DNA of 64,000 nucleotides, from NCBI RefSeq assembly GCF_000380485.1, contig NZ_AQYG01000050.1, positions 310,001 to 374,000 on the forward strand, written 5' to 3'. The notes below the pieces were generated by a model that worked only from the letters and a program-made list of their open reading frames with translations, did not search any database and was not told the DNA's origin. The first letter of the stretch is position 1, and every line of letters begins with the position of its first letter. The DNA comes from Jongsikchunia kroppenstedtii DSM 45133 (GTDB lineage: Bacteria; Actinomycetota; Actinomycetes; Mycobacteriales; Mycobacteriaceae). The translations under genes were made by a program, and so were the position numbers. Below are positions 16,752 through 26,000 of this stretch, piece after piece.

Positions 16752-17659
16752 CGGAGGGTTACCTGCCTTCCGCGTATTCCGTCGCGTGAACGGCGTTGTG
16801 CGGCAGTCAGTTCGGACGTGTCGGCGAGGGCGTCGGCCAGTCGCGCAGCGAACGCACTGACCGGCGCCTGCCACTCGTCCGGGTGCATGTCGTTGTCCAG
16901 GTCGAAGACCGGGACCAGCAGTCCGTGAGTGCGGAACGATCCGGCGAACTTCGATCCGTCGCCCAGCGTGAGCTCGCCCGCGGCGGACAGTCGCGCGAGC
17001 GCCACCATCATGTCGTCTTCGGATTCGGGTCGCACCCAGCGCAGATGCGCGCGGTCGCCGGCGTCGACCCACCAGGGTGCGCCCGGCGCGTCCACGGCGA
17101 TCCTGGCGGTCGGCATGATCGCCTCCCGCGCCTGCGCAATCACCTGCTCCAGCTGCGGGTTCGATTCGGCGCCGTCCGCCAGCCACCAGTCGAAGTCGTC
17201 GTGCACGACGATGTCGAGCGCGGCAGCCGGATCGAGCACTTCCGTCAGCACGGCGGCCGGTGCATCGTCCGACCGCTCCAGAACCGAACCGGAGTCGGTG
17301 CTGCTCGCCCAGGCGATCGCCCCGGCCAACGCGGTCCCCAGGTCCTCGGGCTCCGGTTGGTATTGCAGCGCAACCGATCCCAGCACCGAACCGTCGGCAT
17401 CGCGGACCACGGCGGGCACCGCGCCGGGCAGCACAGTCACCAGCCGCATGCGGCGGCCGTCGAGCGCGTCCGGCAGCTCGGCGATCGCCGACGGGACGAA
17501 CGACTGCAGCGCGACCAGGTCGCATTCGGCGGCCAGCCCGGCGAACGGCCGCGGCGCCGGGGCCGCGCTCTGCTCGGCCCGCGCCCGGCGCTCGGCGATC
17601 CGCTCGGCCCGATTCGATCCCGGGCGGGGTCCACTGCCGCGCTTGCTCTTCTTTCCCAT
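16748..17659 (-). CDS. DUF5926-family protein
   Basis: A 303-residue cytoplasmic protein conserved in Actinobacteria. It begins with a basic, Arg-rich N-terminus (MGKKSKRGSGPRPGSNRAERIAERRARAE) and continues with an acidic globular part containing VVHDDFDWWLADG and DAGDRAHLRWVRPE. The composition of the N-terminus suggests nucleic-acid contact, but no catalytic motif is seen and the function is unknown. Immediately upstream on the same strand is glpQ1. Confidence 0.8.
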   Translation of the reverse strand: MGKKSKRGSGPRPGSNRAERIAERRARAEQSAAPAPRPFAGLAAECDLVALQSFVPSAIAELPDALDGRRMRLVTVLPGAVPAVVRDADGSVLGSVALQYQPEPEDLGTALAGAIAWASSTDSGSVLERSDDAPAAVLTEVLDPAAALDIVVHDDFDWWLADGAESNPQLEQVIAQAREAIMPTARIAVDAPGAPWWVDAGDRAHLRWVRPESEDDMMVALARLSAAGELTLGDGSKFAGSFRTHGLLVPVFDLDNDMHPDEWQAPVSAFAARLADALADTSELTAAQRRSRDGIRGRQVTLR

Positions 17660-17727
17660 TCGCTAGAAGTTACACGCGGATGCGCGCACGGTTCGTGCCC
17701 CAGCTCCCGCCCGGCGGTGCCGCCCGG

Positions 17728-18561
17728 TCAGGCGCCGATGGCCGGCGGGTTGAGCAGGGCGTACACCCGATCCGGGTGGTTCGTGGCGATCCAGCCGACG
17801 CCCAGTTCGGTGCACAGGCTCACGTCGTCGGCCTCGTCGACCGTCCAGCAGTAGGTCTCCCGGCCGGCCGCCGCCGCCCGGTCGACCAGATCGGGGTGCT
17901 CGCGCAGGGTCGCGATCGACGGTCCGATCCCGGTCGCGCCGACGGCCGTCGCCGCGCTGCCACCGAACAATCGCGCGGTGTCGCCGAGAAGCACGGTCGG
18001 CAGCATCGGCGCGTTGCGGCGGATGCGCCACACGCCCGAGGTGGAGAACGAGATCACGACTGCCCGGCTGTGATCGGCCGACGGCGGCTGGGCCACCCCG
18101 AAGCGATGCAGCTCGGCGAGCAGCAGCTGCTCGACCAGCCCGCCCTGCCGCACCGGATGCTTGGTCTCGATGAACAGCCGGATGGGCCGGCGCTTCTGAT
18201 CCAGCGTCAGCGTCAACAACTCGGCCAGCGTCAGCACCGGCGCCGAGACTTCCGCCGAATGCCAACTACCGAAATCGAATTCGCGCAGCTGCGCCAACGT
18301 CATCTCGCTCACCACGCCGGTTCCGGTCGAGGTGCGGTCGATCGTCCGGTCGTGCACGCAGACCAGCTGCTGGTCCTTCGTCAGTCGGACGTCGCATTCC
18401 AGACCGTCCGCGCCCTGCTCGATCGCCAGCTCGTAGGCGGCCAGCGTGTGCTCGGGCAATGCGGCCGAGGCGCCGCGGTGGGCCACCACTCCCGGGCCGC
18501 CCCGACGCCGCACGCCGGCCGATTCATCGGGGCCGGGATCGGGCGTCGGGTCTCCGTTCAT
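17728..18561 (-). CDS. Glycerophosphodiester phosphodiesterase (GlpQ1-like)
   Basis: A 277-residue GDPD-family hydrolase releasing glycerol-3-phosphate from glycerophosphodiesters. GVVAHRGASAALPEHTLAAYELAIEQGADGLECDVRLTKD contains the first catalytic His, the family Glu and the metal ligands Glu-x-Asp; VCVHDRTIDRTSTGTG holds the second His. GPSIATLREHPDLVDRAAAAGRETYCWTVDEADD is the canonical C-terminal strand set. The ATG overlaps the stop of the upstream DUF4328 gene as ATGA, so translation is coupled. No signal peptide. Corresponds in position to Rv3842c. Confidence 0.93.
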   Translation of the reverse strand: MNGDPTPDPGPDESAGVRRRGGPGVVAHRGASAALPEHTLAAYELAIEQGADGLECDVRLTKDQQLVCVHDRTIDRTSTGTGVVSEMTLAQLREFDFGSWHSAEVSAPVLTLAELLTLTLDQKRRPIRLFIETKHPVRQGGLVEQLLLAELHRFGVAQPPSADHSRAVVISFSTSGVWRIRRNAPMLPTVLLGDTARLFGGSAATAVGATGIGPSIATLREHPDLVDRAAAAGRETYCWTVDEADDVSLCTELGVGWIATNHPDRVYALLNPPAIGA

Positions 18562-19652
18562 GCGGCGACCAGCCAGCGCTTCGTTGGCTGCGCCTGCTCT
18601 TTTTCGTCGGCCAGCCGGCGCACGGCTTCCGCCAGCAGCAGCGCCATCCCTGCGACGGCGAGGTCGCACAGGGCCGTCATCAGCACCGAATTCGCCTGCC
18701 ACTGCAGCGAATCCGCATTGACGCGAATCGTGACGGTGGCGATGGCCCACAGGTTGAGGAACACCCACGCGCCGCCGCCGATGAACACCAGTCGGCGCGC
18801 ACGGTCGGCAGGCAGGTCCGGCCGACGGTCGATCAGCTCTCGGGCGAAGGCCATCGGCCAGAACCAGTTCACCACTGGTACGACCGTGCCGATCAGCAAT
18901 TGGGCACCCGATCGCGGATCCCGCATACCGTCGGCCCGGTACGACTCGTCGCGCTGCGCGATCAGCCAGATGGCGACGGCGATCGCCGCAGCCACCACCA
19001 CGAGCACCGACAAGGCGCCGAAGATCACCGCAAACCATTGCGCCACAGTGGAGCTGACCCCGACGGGGCTGCTGCGGTTATAGACCAGCAGGCCGTAGAG
19101 CCAGAACTCCGTCAGGGCGGCCGCCCCCATCACTCCGGCCAGCACCCACAGCACCCGGCGGGTGACGACGCGAATCGCCGTGAGCTCGCCGGCACGGAAC
19201 CGGTCGGCGAGCGCCATCGGTGCGGCGGGCTCGAATGTCTGGGTCAGCCCCCAACGCGGAATCTCGGTATACCTCGGCGTCGCGCCGGCGGCCGGTCGCC
19301 GCGGTCGACGAGGTTCCGGACGCGCCTCCGGCGGGCGGCTCGCGATCCAGCGCACGGCGAAGCGCCGACGCTGCTGAGGCACTCCGGTCCGTGGTCGAGG
19401 CGGGGCGGGCGCCACTCGAGCGGGTGCCGGTTGCGGAGGCGGCGGCATCACCGGGATCGGGCCGCGGGCCGGCATCGGCACCTGCGGGCCCGGGACCGGT
19501 CGCGGCGGGATGGGCGGGGCCGGGGCGGGGGCTGGGCGCACGACCCGGCCGTCGTCGCCGATCAACAGCAACGCGCCGCCGCAGCGCGGACAGCCGGGAC
19601 GGCCGTCCTGATGCGGCGCCTGGATGCGGCAGTGGGGGCAGTAGTCCTTCAC
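18558..19652 (-). CDS. Zinc-ribbon, Pro-rich DUF4328 membrane protein (Rv3843c-like)
   Basis: A 364-residue protein in three parts. Residues 1-25 hold two CPxC knuckles (CPHCRIQ...CPRCG), a zinc ribbon. Residues 35-150 are low-complexity Pro/Arg. The C-terminal ~210 residues have four or five helices with GTVVPVVNWFWPMAFARELIDRRPD, the DUF4328 signature. Function unknown. It sits between a rhodanese gene (8 bp upstream) and glpQ (ATGA overlap), forming a three-gene operon. Confidence 0.82.
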   Translation of the reverse strand: MKDYCPHCRIQAPHQDGRPGCPRCGGALLLIGDDGRVVRPAPAPAPPIPPRPVPGPQVPMPARGPIPVMPPPPQPAPARVAPAPPRPRTGVPQQRRRFAVRWIASRPPEARPEPRRPRRPAAGATPRYTEIPRWGLTQTFEPAAPMALADRFRAGELTAIRVVTRRVLWVLAGVMGAAALTEFWLYGLLVYNRSSPVGVSSTVAQWFAVIFGALSVLVVVAAAIAVAIWLIAQRDESYRADGMRDPRSGAQLLIGTVVPVVNWFWPMAFARELIDRRPDLPADRARRLVFIGGGAWVFLNLWAIATVTIRVNADSLQWQANSVLMTALCDLAVAGMALLLAEAVRRLADEKEQAQPTKRWLVAA

Positions 19653-19660
19653 AGCGCCCG

Positions 19661-19978
19661 CTACGCCCCGGTGACGACGGTCCGGGAGGCGCCGATCCAG
19701 GCGATCATGCCGCCGTCGACATTCGCGCCCTCATACCCGACCTGCTCCAGATAGCGGACCACCCGCTCGGAGCGGCCGCCGCCATGACAGATGACATAGA
19801 GTTCGGCGTCCGGGTCGATCTCCTCGAGCCGGGCCGGGACCTCCCCCAGGGGAATGTGCAGCGCCCCGGGGACATGTCCGGACGCCCATTCGTCGTCTTC
19901 ACGTACGTCAAGGAGGACGCGATCAGTGACAGCGGTGAAGTCGTCCGGCAACTGATCGACTGGCACAGAGTTCGGCAT
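19661..19978 (-). CDS. Single-domain rhodanese-like protein
   Basis: A 105-residue cytoplasmic protein. LLDVREDDEWASGHVPGALHIPLGEV is the rhodanese substrate-entry segment and YVICHGGGRSERVVRYLEQVGY carries the active-site Cys in a CxxGxRS-like loop. It probably moves sulfane sulfur or acts as a small thiol sensor; the acceptor is unknown. First gene of the operon with the DUF4328 protein and glpQ. Its start faces the DnaA-box region. Confidence 0.9.
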   Translation of the reverse strand: MPNSVPVDQLPDDFTAVTDRVLLDVREDDEWASGHVPGALHIPLGEVPARLEEIDPDAELYVICHGGGRSERVVRYLEQVGYEGANVDGGMIAWIGASRTVVTGA

Positions 19979-20467
19979 ACATTAAGTGTTCCACGCGAAA
20001 GGCCGTCGGGTTGTCGGTCAGCCGGTTCGTTTCTCGACCGAAGTTATCCACAAGTTATCCACCGCGCTTCACGATGCCGCGACATCTACACCACAAGCCG
20101 ATCACTTTGCTATAGAAAAACGTCTTCGGGCATCGTTCACTATTCGTGTGACGCCCGTCACTGACCATGTGGCTCAGATTCGAGAATGTCCATCTTTGTC
20201 CACAGTTTCCACAGGCTCATCCACAGGCCGAATACCCCACCGATGGCGGTTCGTCTGGGAATATCCACCAATCTGTGGATAACTCTGCGGCTCGGGTTGC
20301 CTGATACTCACAGTCACATCTCAGCCGTATCGTGACGCAGCTCACTTTTTTGCAATCGGTGATCGGTGCTTCATAGAAATGTCCATTGTCAAACTTCGCC
20401 GGTCGGCTCCTCGGTCGCTTGAAGAATGCTGCGAGGCGCCTTTGAGGGCTGTGCCAGACTTGCGGGC
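19979..20467. other. 489-bp intergenic region with a DnaA-box cluster
   Basis: This is the longest gene-free stretch of the window. Seven DnaA-box-like 9-mers lie at 20044-20282. Two are perfect TTATCCACA (20044-20052 on +, 20274-20282 on -) and one is TTGTCCACA (20196-20204). The near matches are TTATCCACC (20055), GTTTCCACA (20205), TCATCCACA (20217) and ATATCCACC (20261). A relatively AT-rich stretch (CTATAGAAAAACG) lies at about 20109-20121. No open reading frame of credible coding character is present. No dnaA, dnaN or parAB flanks it, so it is not evidently oriC; it could titrate DnaA or act as a DnaA-controlled promoter. Confidence 0.65.
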
Positions 20468-21217
20468 ATGGCAGTCCGATGGCTCAGCGCTCTCCTGGAC
20501 TTCCCGGCCGACCAGTTCAGCACCGAGGTGACTTTCTGGCGAGCGATCGCCGGCAGCACCGTCTCGCCGCCCTACGGGCCGAACAACGAGTTCGCCTCGC
20601 TGGAACCCTTCAACGGCGACCCGCACCTGATGGTTCAGCGCGTTCAGGACGGCCCCGGCGGGGTGCATCTGGATCTTCACGTCGACGACTTCGACACGGC
20701 CGTCGCGCGCGCCCAGGAGCTCGGCGCGCAGCTGCAGACCTCGACCGCCGACCTGGCGGTCCTCCGCTCGCCCGCCGGATTCGCCTTCTGCCTGGCCGAA
20801 TGGCATGGCCAGGACGAGCGTTCACGGCCCATCCGTTGGCCCGGCGACACCATCAGCATCATCGACCAGCTGGTCATCGACGTGCCCGGGCACGCCTACG
20901 ACACCGAGACCGCGTTCTGGGCCGATCTGACGCAGTGGCCCGCGAACGATGCCGGGGAGCCGGGATTCCGTCGCCTCGATCATCCGAACAACATCACGCT
21001 CCGCCTGCTCCTGCAGCGCGTCGAGACCGGCCAGATCGGCGCTCACCTGGACCTGGCGAGCACACATCCGGAGGATGAGGTGACGCGGCACGAAGGCTGG
21101 GGCGCCATCGTCGTCAAGCACTATCCGCACTGGACGGTGATGGCTGATCCGATGGGCCGGGAGTACTGCATCACCCATCGCAATCCCCGCACCGGCAAGT
21201 TGTTGTCGGGCGAGTAG
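20468..21217 (+). CDS. Two-domain glyoxalase-like (VOC fold) protein
   Basis: A 249-residue protein with two similar halves. The first has DFPADQFSTEVTFWRAIAG...VHLDLHVDDFDTAVARAQELGA, the second VIDVPGHAYDTETAFWADLTQWP...IGAHLDLASTHPEDEVTRHEGWGA. Each is a VOC/glyoxalase-like domain of the PF18029 type, ending in PMGREYCITHRNP. His and Glu positions could bind a metal. The substrate is unknown. ATG at 20468 lacks a visible ribosome site, perhaps a leaderless message. Confidence 0.85.
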   Translation: MAVRWLSALLDFPADQFSTEVTFWRAIAGSTVSPPYGPNNEFASLEPFNGDPHLMVQRVQDGPGGVHLDLHVDDFDTAVARAQELGAQLQTSTADLAVLRSPAGFAFCLAEWHGQDERSRPIRWPGDTISIIDQLVIDVPGHAYDTETAFWADLTQWPANDAGEPGFRRLDHPNNITLRLLLQRVETGQIGAHLDLASTHPEDEVTRHEGWGAIVVKHYPHWTVMADPMGREYCITHRNPRTGKLLSGE

Positions 21218-21259
21218 CGGACTGTGCCGACACGACAAGCGCTCTACGAGGAGGTCTCT

Positions 21260-21703
21260 ATGTCCGAACATGCTGACGACACCACTACGCCCGCTGCCGC
21301 GGCACCTGCCCCGACAGTGAACAGCTCGGAACCGGATTGGGTACTCCAGACCCTTATCCGACTGGCCAACAACGCCGGAATCGAGTTCGGCATCACCCTG
21401 CACCTGTCCGGGATGGTTGTCGCCGGAACAGTGGTGTCCGGCAAGGCGTTCTTCGAATCGATCCGCGACGACATCCCCCAGAACGACGCGACGGCAGTTG
21501 CGTTCGCGACAGCGTTCGATGACTGGTCGGGTATGTACCCGACCAGCAACGACGCCGCGGACCCCGTCTATATCCACTTGCGGGACGCCCGGGTGTGGTC
21601 GCCGGCCGGCGAGGCACAGCTACCGGGTACCTACTGGCGTGGCCGCGTATCCGAAATCTCCGGCTGGACTTATGGAGCACTGATCTCGCCGGCGAACGAT
21701 TAA
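21260..21703 (+). CDS. GvpU-like gas-vesicle accessory family protein (orphan)
   Basis: A 147-residue protein. After an Ala/Thr-rich leader of ~30 residues, DWVLQTLIRLANNAGIEFGITLHLSGMVVAGTVVSGKAFFESI resembles the core of GvpU-family proteins found in Bacillus gas-vesicle clusters. GAGGAGGT six bases upstream fixes the ATG. No other gvp gene is in the window, so a role in gas vesicles is doubtful. It follows the VOC-fold gene by 42 bp. The family call is from remembered sequence pattern. Confidence 0.6.
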   Translation: MSEHADDTTTPAAAAPAPTVNSSEPDWVLQTLIRLANNAGIEFGITLHLSGMVVAGTVVSGKAFFESIRDDIPQNDATAVAFATAFDDWSGMYPTSNDAADPVYIHLRDARVWSPAGEAQLPGTYWRGRVSEISGWTYGALISPAND

Positions 21704-21993
21704 GGGCGGCAACCCTTTACGTATGCCTGCCCGGTTGTCTGGGCCACGGTCATTCTCAGGTCGCGCGGTCAGGCGCGGCCACCGCGCCATCCCACTCGCC
21801 GATCTCCGCCCAATGACCGATCCCGCAGCCTTCGATCGCCTCGATCAGGACTCGCCGCGCGAACTCGTCGGTCCGTTCGGCACCGGTTCCCCGACGCCGA
21901 ACTGCGGCGAGCGCGTCGCGGTAGCTGACGCCGTGCTGCCGGGCGTGGCGCCATGACGACTCGGGTGGCTATGCGACCAGCGCTGCCGCAAGC
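21704..21993. other. Intergenic stretch with a possible minus-strand coding remnant
   Basis: 290 bp between convergent genes. On the minus strand, about 21756-21965, one frame reads WRHARQHGVSYRDALAAVRR and later FARRVLIEAIEGCGIGHWAE, which looks like genuine protein. It has no ATG, GTG or TTG start after the preceding stop, so it may be a decayed gene end. Nothing else is recognised. Confidence 0.35.
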
Positions 21994-23094
21994 CTATCCG
22001 GCCGACAGCAGGCCGACAAGACGTTCGATCTCGCCGTCGACCGCCTTCTTGTTCGCGACCGATGACGGCAGCAGATAGTCGGTCTCGACGGTCAGCGAGC
22101 CCTTGTCCCGCTGCGGCTTCCAGGAGCCGACGACGCGCCCGTCCACCAGCAGGAACCCGGGAGACAACCCGTTCGGGGTCTGCAGCGCCCGGTAGACCTC
22201 GTCATCCATCACCCGGTCCCGATCCGCCTGCGCCACAACGAGATTGTCGAACGGCGCCAGCAGCCGGGGTGGCGCCGGTTCGTCGCCGTCGGCCAGGCTC
22301 AGCCCCTCCAGGTCATAGAGCGTCACGCCGTCCGGGCTCTCATAGGTCTGCAGCTCCCAGTCGTCGACCATCGCGTCGAGAGTCGGGCGCAGCCCGGTCA
22401 GTCCACACCAGGTCTGGACCCCGGCCGCACTCGCCGGCCCAAAACCCCTGAGATATAGGCGGATCAGCTCCTGCACCGCCTCGGTGCCGGTAATCGCCGG
22501 CTCGACCGAACCGGCCCAGTCGTCGAGCAGCGCATACTGCACGCCGCCGCTGCGGCCCCACAGACCCCGCGGCGGCGTCTGCACCAGCAGCAGCCCGCAG
22601 CGAGCGACGGCGACCAGGCCCTCCCTCGACTCGTCGGGCCAGCGTTCGCTCAGCGCGGCGCCCAGCTCTTTCACCGACAGTTCCGCGCCCGAAAGCAGCT
22701 GCCGCGCGTGCTCGACGATCTCCTCTGGCTGCGCCGTCACCAGCTTGCGCACATGATTGCTGCGCACACTCCGATCGAGGACCGGCTGCACGGCCGGCCG
22801 AATCCAGCGCGAGTCCTCGGCATCCATCAGGAACACGGTGCCGCGCAGGCTCGCCATCCGCACCACCTCGCGCCCGGCGAGCAGCTCATCGACCTCGGCC
22901 GGGTCATAGTCGACGATCCGCGCGGCCAGCGCGTAGTGCGGCGCCTGTGGATCCTGGGCCTGCAGGCCGACGGATCGGTCGACTACTTCGATGGCGTCCT
23001 CGTCGGCCCGCGCCAGCAGATGCTGCCGCTGCAGCAGCGTCCGATTCCACTGCTGCATCGAGATGCGCTGCGCCCCAGCGATTCCTTCCGCCAC
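21994..23094 (-). CDS. AlkZ-family (HTH_42) winged-helix protein, probable DNA glycosylase-like
   Basis: A 366-residue protein of the HTH_42 family, which includes AlkZ (DNA interstrand-crosslink glycosylase of Streptomyces) and E. coli YcaQ/AlkX. The diagnostic segment is VDRSVGLQAQDPQAPHYALAARI, with Gln45 and Gln47 giving the QxQ catalytic motif of AlkZ. It is followed by REVVRMASLRGTVFLMDAEDSRWIRPAV. The C-terminal part (RLLAPFDNLVVAQADRDRVM) is the conserved beta region. GTG start lies only 3 bp after the stop of the MksB-like gene, so it is the last gene of the mks operon, where a Wadjet system would carry jetD. It lacks TOPRIM or DUF3322 features. Confidence 0.88.
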   Translation of the reverse strand: MAEGIAGAQRISMQQWNRTLLQRQHLLARADEDAIEVVDRSVGLQAQDPQAPHYALAARIVDYDPAEVDELLAGREVVRMASLRGTVFLMDAEDSRWIRPAVQPVLDRSVRSNHVRKLVTAQPEEIVEHARQLLSGAELSVKELGAALSERWPDESREGLVAVARCGLLLVQTPPRGLWGRSGGVQYALLDDWAGSVEPAITGTEAVQELIRLYLRGFGPASAAGVQTWCGLTGLRPTLDAMVDDWELQTYESPDGVTLYDLEGLSLADGDEPAPPRLLAPFDNLVVAQADRDRVMDDEVYRALQTPNGLSPGFLLVDGRVVGSWKPQRDKGSLTVETDYLLPSSVANKKAVDGEIERLVGLLSAG

Positions 23095-23097
23095 GAA

Positions 23098-26000
23098 TCA
23101 GCCTCGCTGTGCCTCGGCCAGTTCGCCGAACGTCGCGGCCCGCGCGTCCGAGCGCGCACCGCCCTTGTCGGTCTTCTTGTCCACCAGGATCACCTGGCCG
23201 ATGAACGGCTCAACAATGCCGACCATGCGGATCGGCGCCGCGATGATCAGCTGGAATCCGAACTGCTCGAAGGCCTGCAGCGACTGCGAGCTGAACGTCT
23301 CGTCCGACTTGCTGAACGCCTCGTCGAGCATCAGCGGGGCGAACCGCGGCCGGTGGTCGAGTTCGTCGTGATGGACGCGGTTACCTTGCGAATCAACCGA
23401 ATCCACCCCGTGGCTGAGCGAGAAGCTCAGCGCCGCGGCCAGACAGAACGCGACCAGCTTCTCCTGCTCGCCACCGGAGTTCGTCGCGGTGTTGCGGTAG
23501 GTGTGCACCGGCGCCGCGTCGAGGCCGGCGCCGCGGGCCAGCTCCTTGCCGTAGAAGGTGTAGCTGTTGCGGACGTCGAGCACGTTGTCGCTCCAGCGCC
23601 GGTTGTCGGCGTCGGTTCCGGTGAAGCGCGCCACCAGATCCCGGATGCGATAGAACTGGCGGGCCAGCACCGCCGAGTCGCCGGACTTGGCGGCCGGCGC
23701 ATCCCGGATCATCGCGTCGACGATCTTGCCGAACTGCGCCGACTCGTCGGTCGGATTGTGCACCGCGGCGATCTGCAGATAGGTGCCCTCGTTGAAGTCG
23801 ACCCGCTCCAGGCCGACGTTCACATCCGAGATGCCCTGGGAGATACGCCGGTTGGTATCGGAGATCTCTTTGTACAGATTCGATACCGAATGGCTGATAT
23901 CCGTGGTGATGAGTCGCCGGAATCGGCCCTCGGTGGACGCGAGCCCGTGTTCGACCAGATTCTGATGCAGCGTCACGAAATCCGGCGCCGCGTCGACCGT
24001 CGCCGATAGGTCGGTGCCCGCCTCCGGCCACTCCCGCAGGAATGCGTCCGCGGCCCGCAGGATGCGGCTCTCGGCGGCGTCGCGTTCGGTATTCGCCTTG
24101 CCCTGAATGCTTTCCAGCGCACCACGGAGGTCTGCGCGGACCTCTCCGTAGGTGTCGAGCGTCAGCACCTTGCCGGAGTCGGTCAGTACCTGCGTGAGGA
24201 TCCCTCCCAGATAATCCCGGTCATCGTCGTCGAGCTTCGCGCCGTCCGCCTTCACCTGCTCGAACTCGGCGAACCAGCGGTCCCAGTCGGAGCCGATGTG
24301 CTTGAGCTGATCGTTCAACGCGCCGACCCGGGCGACGGCCTCCCGCCAGTCGGTGCGCGCCAGCTCCACCTGCTCCTCGAGATCGGCCAGATCGACCCGG
24401 CCCTCGCGGACCAGTCCGATCCGGCGGTTCAGCTCCTCGGCATCTCGCCGCGACGACCAGTGGTTGAGCTCGGCCCAGGACGTGTACCCGGCCAGCGCCT
24501 CGGCCGCCTTGACGCGTTCGCGATTGTCATCCAACAACTCTCGGACGTCGGCGCTGCGCTGGCGACACTCTTCATAGCTGCGCCGCAGCGCCGCCTGCGA
24601 CGCCTCCAGCGCCTCCCGCTTGCCGTCGGTGTTGGAGCCCAGGATCCAGTGCGTGCGGTCGGACACCGAGCGCCGATCGTCCTTGCGGTAGCGGTCCCGG
24701 CCCGACTTGACCAGGCCCGCGGGCGTCACCGCGACCTCATGGTCGTTCAGTTGCAGCGGCGAATCGACGCACACATGATCGGCGGTGCGCGCCACGACAC
24801 CCGAAAGCCACCGTCCAGCCGGATGTTCCAGATCGACCGCGACCTTTTCCGCGAGCGTGCCCGCCACCGGGGACTCCACCGACGCCGTCGGCGAATAGAT
24901 CCGGTACTCCAGCACGCCACCGAGATTCGTCTTGTTCACGAACTCCGCCACCGTGTCACGCCGATCGGCCGGCACCAGCACCGACATGCCGAGTCCGCGC
25001 AGTATGCGTTCAGCCGCGCCCGCCCACACCGACGCCTCCGACTCCCGCACATCGATGAGCTCGGCGGCGAACGGCAACTCCGCCAACGGGATTCCGGTGG
25101 CATTGGCGATGACGTCGCGCTGCATCAGCGACTCCCGCGGCAGCAGCGAGCGGCGCGCATCGAGGGTCTTCAGCTCCTCGACCACCGCCTCATAGCTCCG
25201 GCGCGCATCGGACTCCGCGGTGAAGGCCAGATGCGCCTTGCCGCCCATCTCCTTGGCCGCCTTGTCGGCCGCCCGGCCCAATTCCGGTGCCCGCAAGCGC
25301 AATGCGGAGAATTCGTCCTGCGTCTCGGGTGTCTGCTCGCCGAGACGATGCACCAGCGCGGCATAGCGCTCGTACGCCCGGTTCCGCGCGGTCATCTGCT
25401 GCTCGAACGACTTCTGCTCCGATTCGAGCGCGGTCAGCTCGCCCTTCTCGGTGATCAGCTGATCACGCAGCGACGAATGCCGTTCTTCCCGCTCGTCCGC
25501 GAGGTTCTCCCAGTTAGCGACCTCATTGTCCAGACGCAGTCGATCCGCATCGATCTCGTCGAGGCGGTTCTGCAGCAGGGTCAGCCGATGCTCGCGCATG
25601 AACGCCCGCATCGGCGCACCGAGCAGCGCGCCGGCCCGGGTCGTCGACTGCTCGGCGCCGCAGAACGCCTCCCACGCCTCGGGGATCGGGCGCAGCAGCT
25701 TCTCCTGCGAATGCGCCCGCGCCGCAGCTTGATACGCCTCGTCGAGCTGGGTGAAGTTCTCGACCAGCCGCTGGGCCTTGCCGAAGGTCTCCGGCCGGTC
25801 GAGCATGTAGGTGCGGATGAAGAGATTGAGCTCGCCGACGTTCTTCATCGCCTTGGCCTTGCCCATCAGCGACAGGGCGGCCGACGACGACCCGATCCCG
25901 ACCCGCCGGCGCAAGGCCTCCGAGTACGCCGTCTGCACATCGAAGCAGTCGACGTCCGGATGAGTCGTGCGATAGCGGCGGATGTCGAAACCGCTTTCCG

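Noticed and set aside
20044-20282. Main chromosomal origin (oriC)
   Set aside because: No dnaA, dnaN, rpmH or parAB nearby; in this order oriC lies beside dnaA. Kept only as a DnaA-box cluster.
21994-23094. JetD nuclease of a Wadjet system
   Set aside because: No TOPRIM acidic motifs and no DUF3322-like N-terminus; the QxQ motif and flanking blocks fit HTH_42/AlkZ instead.
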